DNA of 64,000 nt, from NCBI GenBank assembly GCA_030159075.1, contig BROG01000136.1, forward strand, positions 1,017,501-1,081,500, given 5' to 3'. Both the position numbers and the translations under genes were made by a program. The notes beneath the pieces were generated by a model, which had not been told where the DNA came from, searched no databases, and was given only the letters and a program-made list of their open reading frames with translations. Within the stretch, counting starts at the first letter, position 1; each line of letters opens with the position of its first letter. This DNA is from Atrina japonica (Eukaryota; Mollusca; Bivalvia; Pterioida; Pinnidae). Positions 63,171 through 64,000 of this stretch are shown here, in pieces.

Positions 63171-64000
63171 TCAGGGTAAGCTAACAAAGGTACTACTGTT
63201 AAACTGTCTTTGAGAAAAATCAAAGGCTACTTGGCATTCTTTTGACCATTTAAATCTAGCATATTTCTTAGTTAACTCAATCAAAGGTTCTGCTATCTTT
63301 GAGAAATTTGGAATGAACCTCCTATAATAACTACACATGCCAATAAATCCCCTAATTTCTCTTACATTCTTTGGTACAGGTAATGTTCTTATAGCTTTCA
63401 CTTTCTTTTCATTAGGTTTCACTCCATGTTCACTAACAATAAAACCTAAATATTCTATTTCTTTCTGAAAGAAACTACATTTCTTCAACTTCATTTTTAA
63501 ATCATGTTGCCTGATCTTATCAAACACTATTTGAATATGCCTAAGATGTTCTTCTGAGTCTTTTGAAAATATTAAGATGTCATCTAAGTAAGCAGTGGCA
63601 AAGTCCTCACATTCTTGTAATACTATGTTCATGAGTTCTTGGAAGATAGCTGGAGCATTACTTAACCCAAAGGGCATTACATTAAACTGAAATAACCCTT
63701 TGTGACAAGTAAAAGCTGTTTTTTCTTTACTATCTTCATCCATTTGTACTTGCCAATACCCACTTTTAAGATCTAAACTAGTGAAATGTTTGGCCTTTCC
63801 CAACCTAGCTAAGATGTCATCAATCAATGGTAAGGGAAATGATATAGGTTTCACTATTTTATTTAAAGATCTAAAGTCGACACACATTCTTTTGGATCCG
63901 TCTTTCTTCCCAACTACAACTAATGGAAAAGCCCATGTTGACCTTGACCTTTCTATAATACCTGCATCTAACATTTCATCTACTGCCTTATCAATTACTT
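63171..64000 (-). CDS. pol: Ty3/gypsy reverse transcriptase (partial)
   Basis: Open to the window's right edge, so the start, protease and gag are outside. The frame has AFPLVVVGKKDGSKRMCVDF, the first catalytic Asp in FTSLDLKSGYWQVQ (residue 68 from the first Met), MPFGLSNAPAIFQELMN, and the catalytic YLDDILIFS (129-134). Next come KKCSFFQKEIEYLGFIVSE and REIRGFIGMCSYYRRFIPNF, the standard Ty3/gypsy RT order. The fingers-to-thumb region is intact with no stop; the frame is lost only at the C-terminal end, in the five-A run at 63215-63219. Confidence 0.9.
   Translation of the reverse strand, partial: VIDKAVDEMLDAGIIERSRSTWAFPLVVVGKKDGSKRMCVDFRSLNKIVKPISFPLPLIDDILARLGKAKHFTSLDLKSGYWQVQMDEDSKEKTAFTCHKGLFQFNVMPFGLSNAPAIFQELMNIVLQECEDFATAYLDDILIFSKDSEEHLRHIQIVFDKIRQHDLKMKLKKCSFFQKEIEYLGFIVSEHGVKPNEKKVKAIRTLPVPKNVREIRGFIGMCSYYRRFIPNFSKIAEPLIELTKKYARFKWSKECQVAFDFSQRQFNSSTFVSLP

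Overview
This is AT-rich, gene-poor animal nuclear DNA. It carries more than a dozen long (TA)n arrays, (GT)n, (ATT)n and (GATA)n microsatellites, many degraded retroelements and a multi-copy amidated neuropeptide precursor. The tRNA-derived SINEs, the reverse transcriptase type and the neuropeptide all suggest a lophotrochozoan, most likely a bivalve mollusc. That assignment is inference; no species marker was recognised.

Layout. 0-15 kb: a pogo-like non-autonomous transposon inside (TA)n, 3' ends of one Penelope-like retroelement (PLE) family in both orientations, a SINE, and copies of a ~315-360 bp repeat whose sense strand carries a hammerhead ribozyme motif. 15.9-16.7 kb (minus): the clearest gene, the main exon of a precursor with nine amidated FRNI-type peptides. 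18.3-19.5 kb: a 448-bp inverted repeat with a ribozyme-repeat relic in its loop. 20-26 kb: microsatellites, a 42-bp minisatellite and a TTAA-flanked MITE. 26.5-33 kb: a foldback array, PLE fragments and a broken multicopy ORF. 33.1-33.9 kb: a tandem array of the ribozyme repeat. 38-41.8 kb: a 1.93-kb tandem duplication that seems to copy an intron with parts of both flanking exons. 42.8-45.1 kb: two PLE copies, one with a strong A-to-G bias on its sense strand. 46-52.3 kb: (TA)n arrays, a second RT-derived family and another pogo-like MITE. 53-57.5 kb: no gene recognised. 57.5-64 kb (minus): the 3' part of a Ty3/gypsy element with an envelope-like ORF (RT, RNase H, integrase, acidic tail, env-like protein, cytoplasmic-tail ORF, a repeat-rich leader and a candidate 3' LTR), broken by single-base frame changes.

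The most interesting system is the ribozyme repeat. Three tandem ~360-bp units at 33.1-33.9 kb each hold a hammerhead core with a perfect or near-perfect helix I, and isolated copies occur at five other places. This fits the known 'retrozyme' class (small non-autonomous retroelements with hammerheads, thought to use PLE reverse transcriptase), and PLE fragments are the commonest retroelement here. All alignments, repeat counts and boundaries were made by eye.
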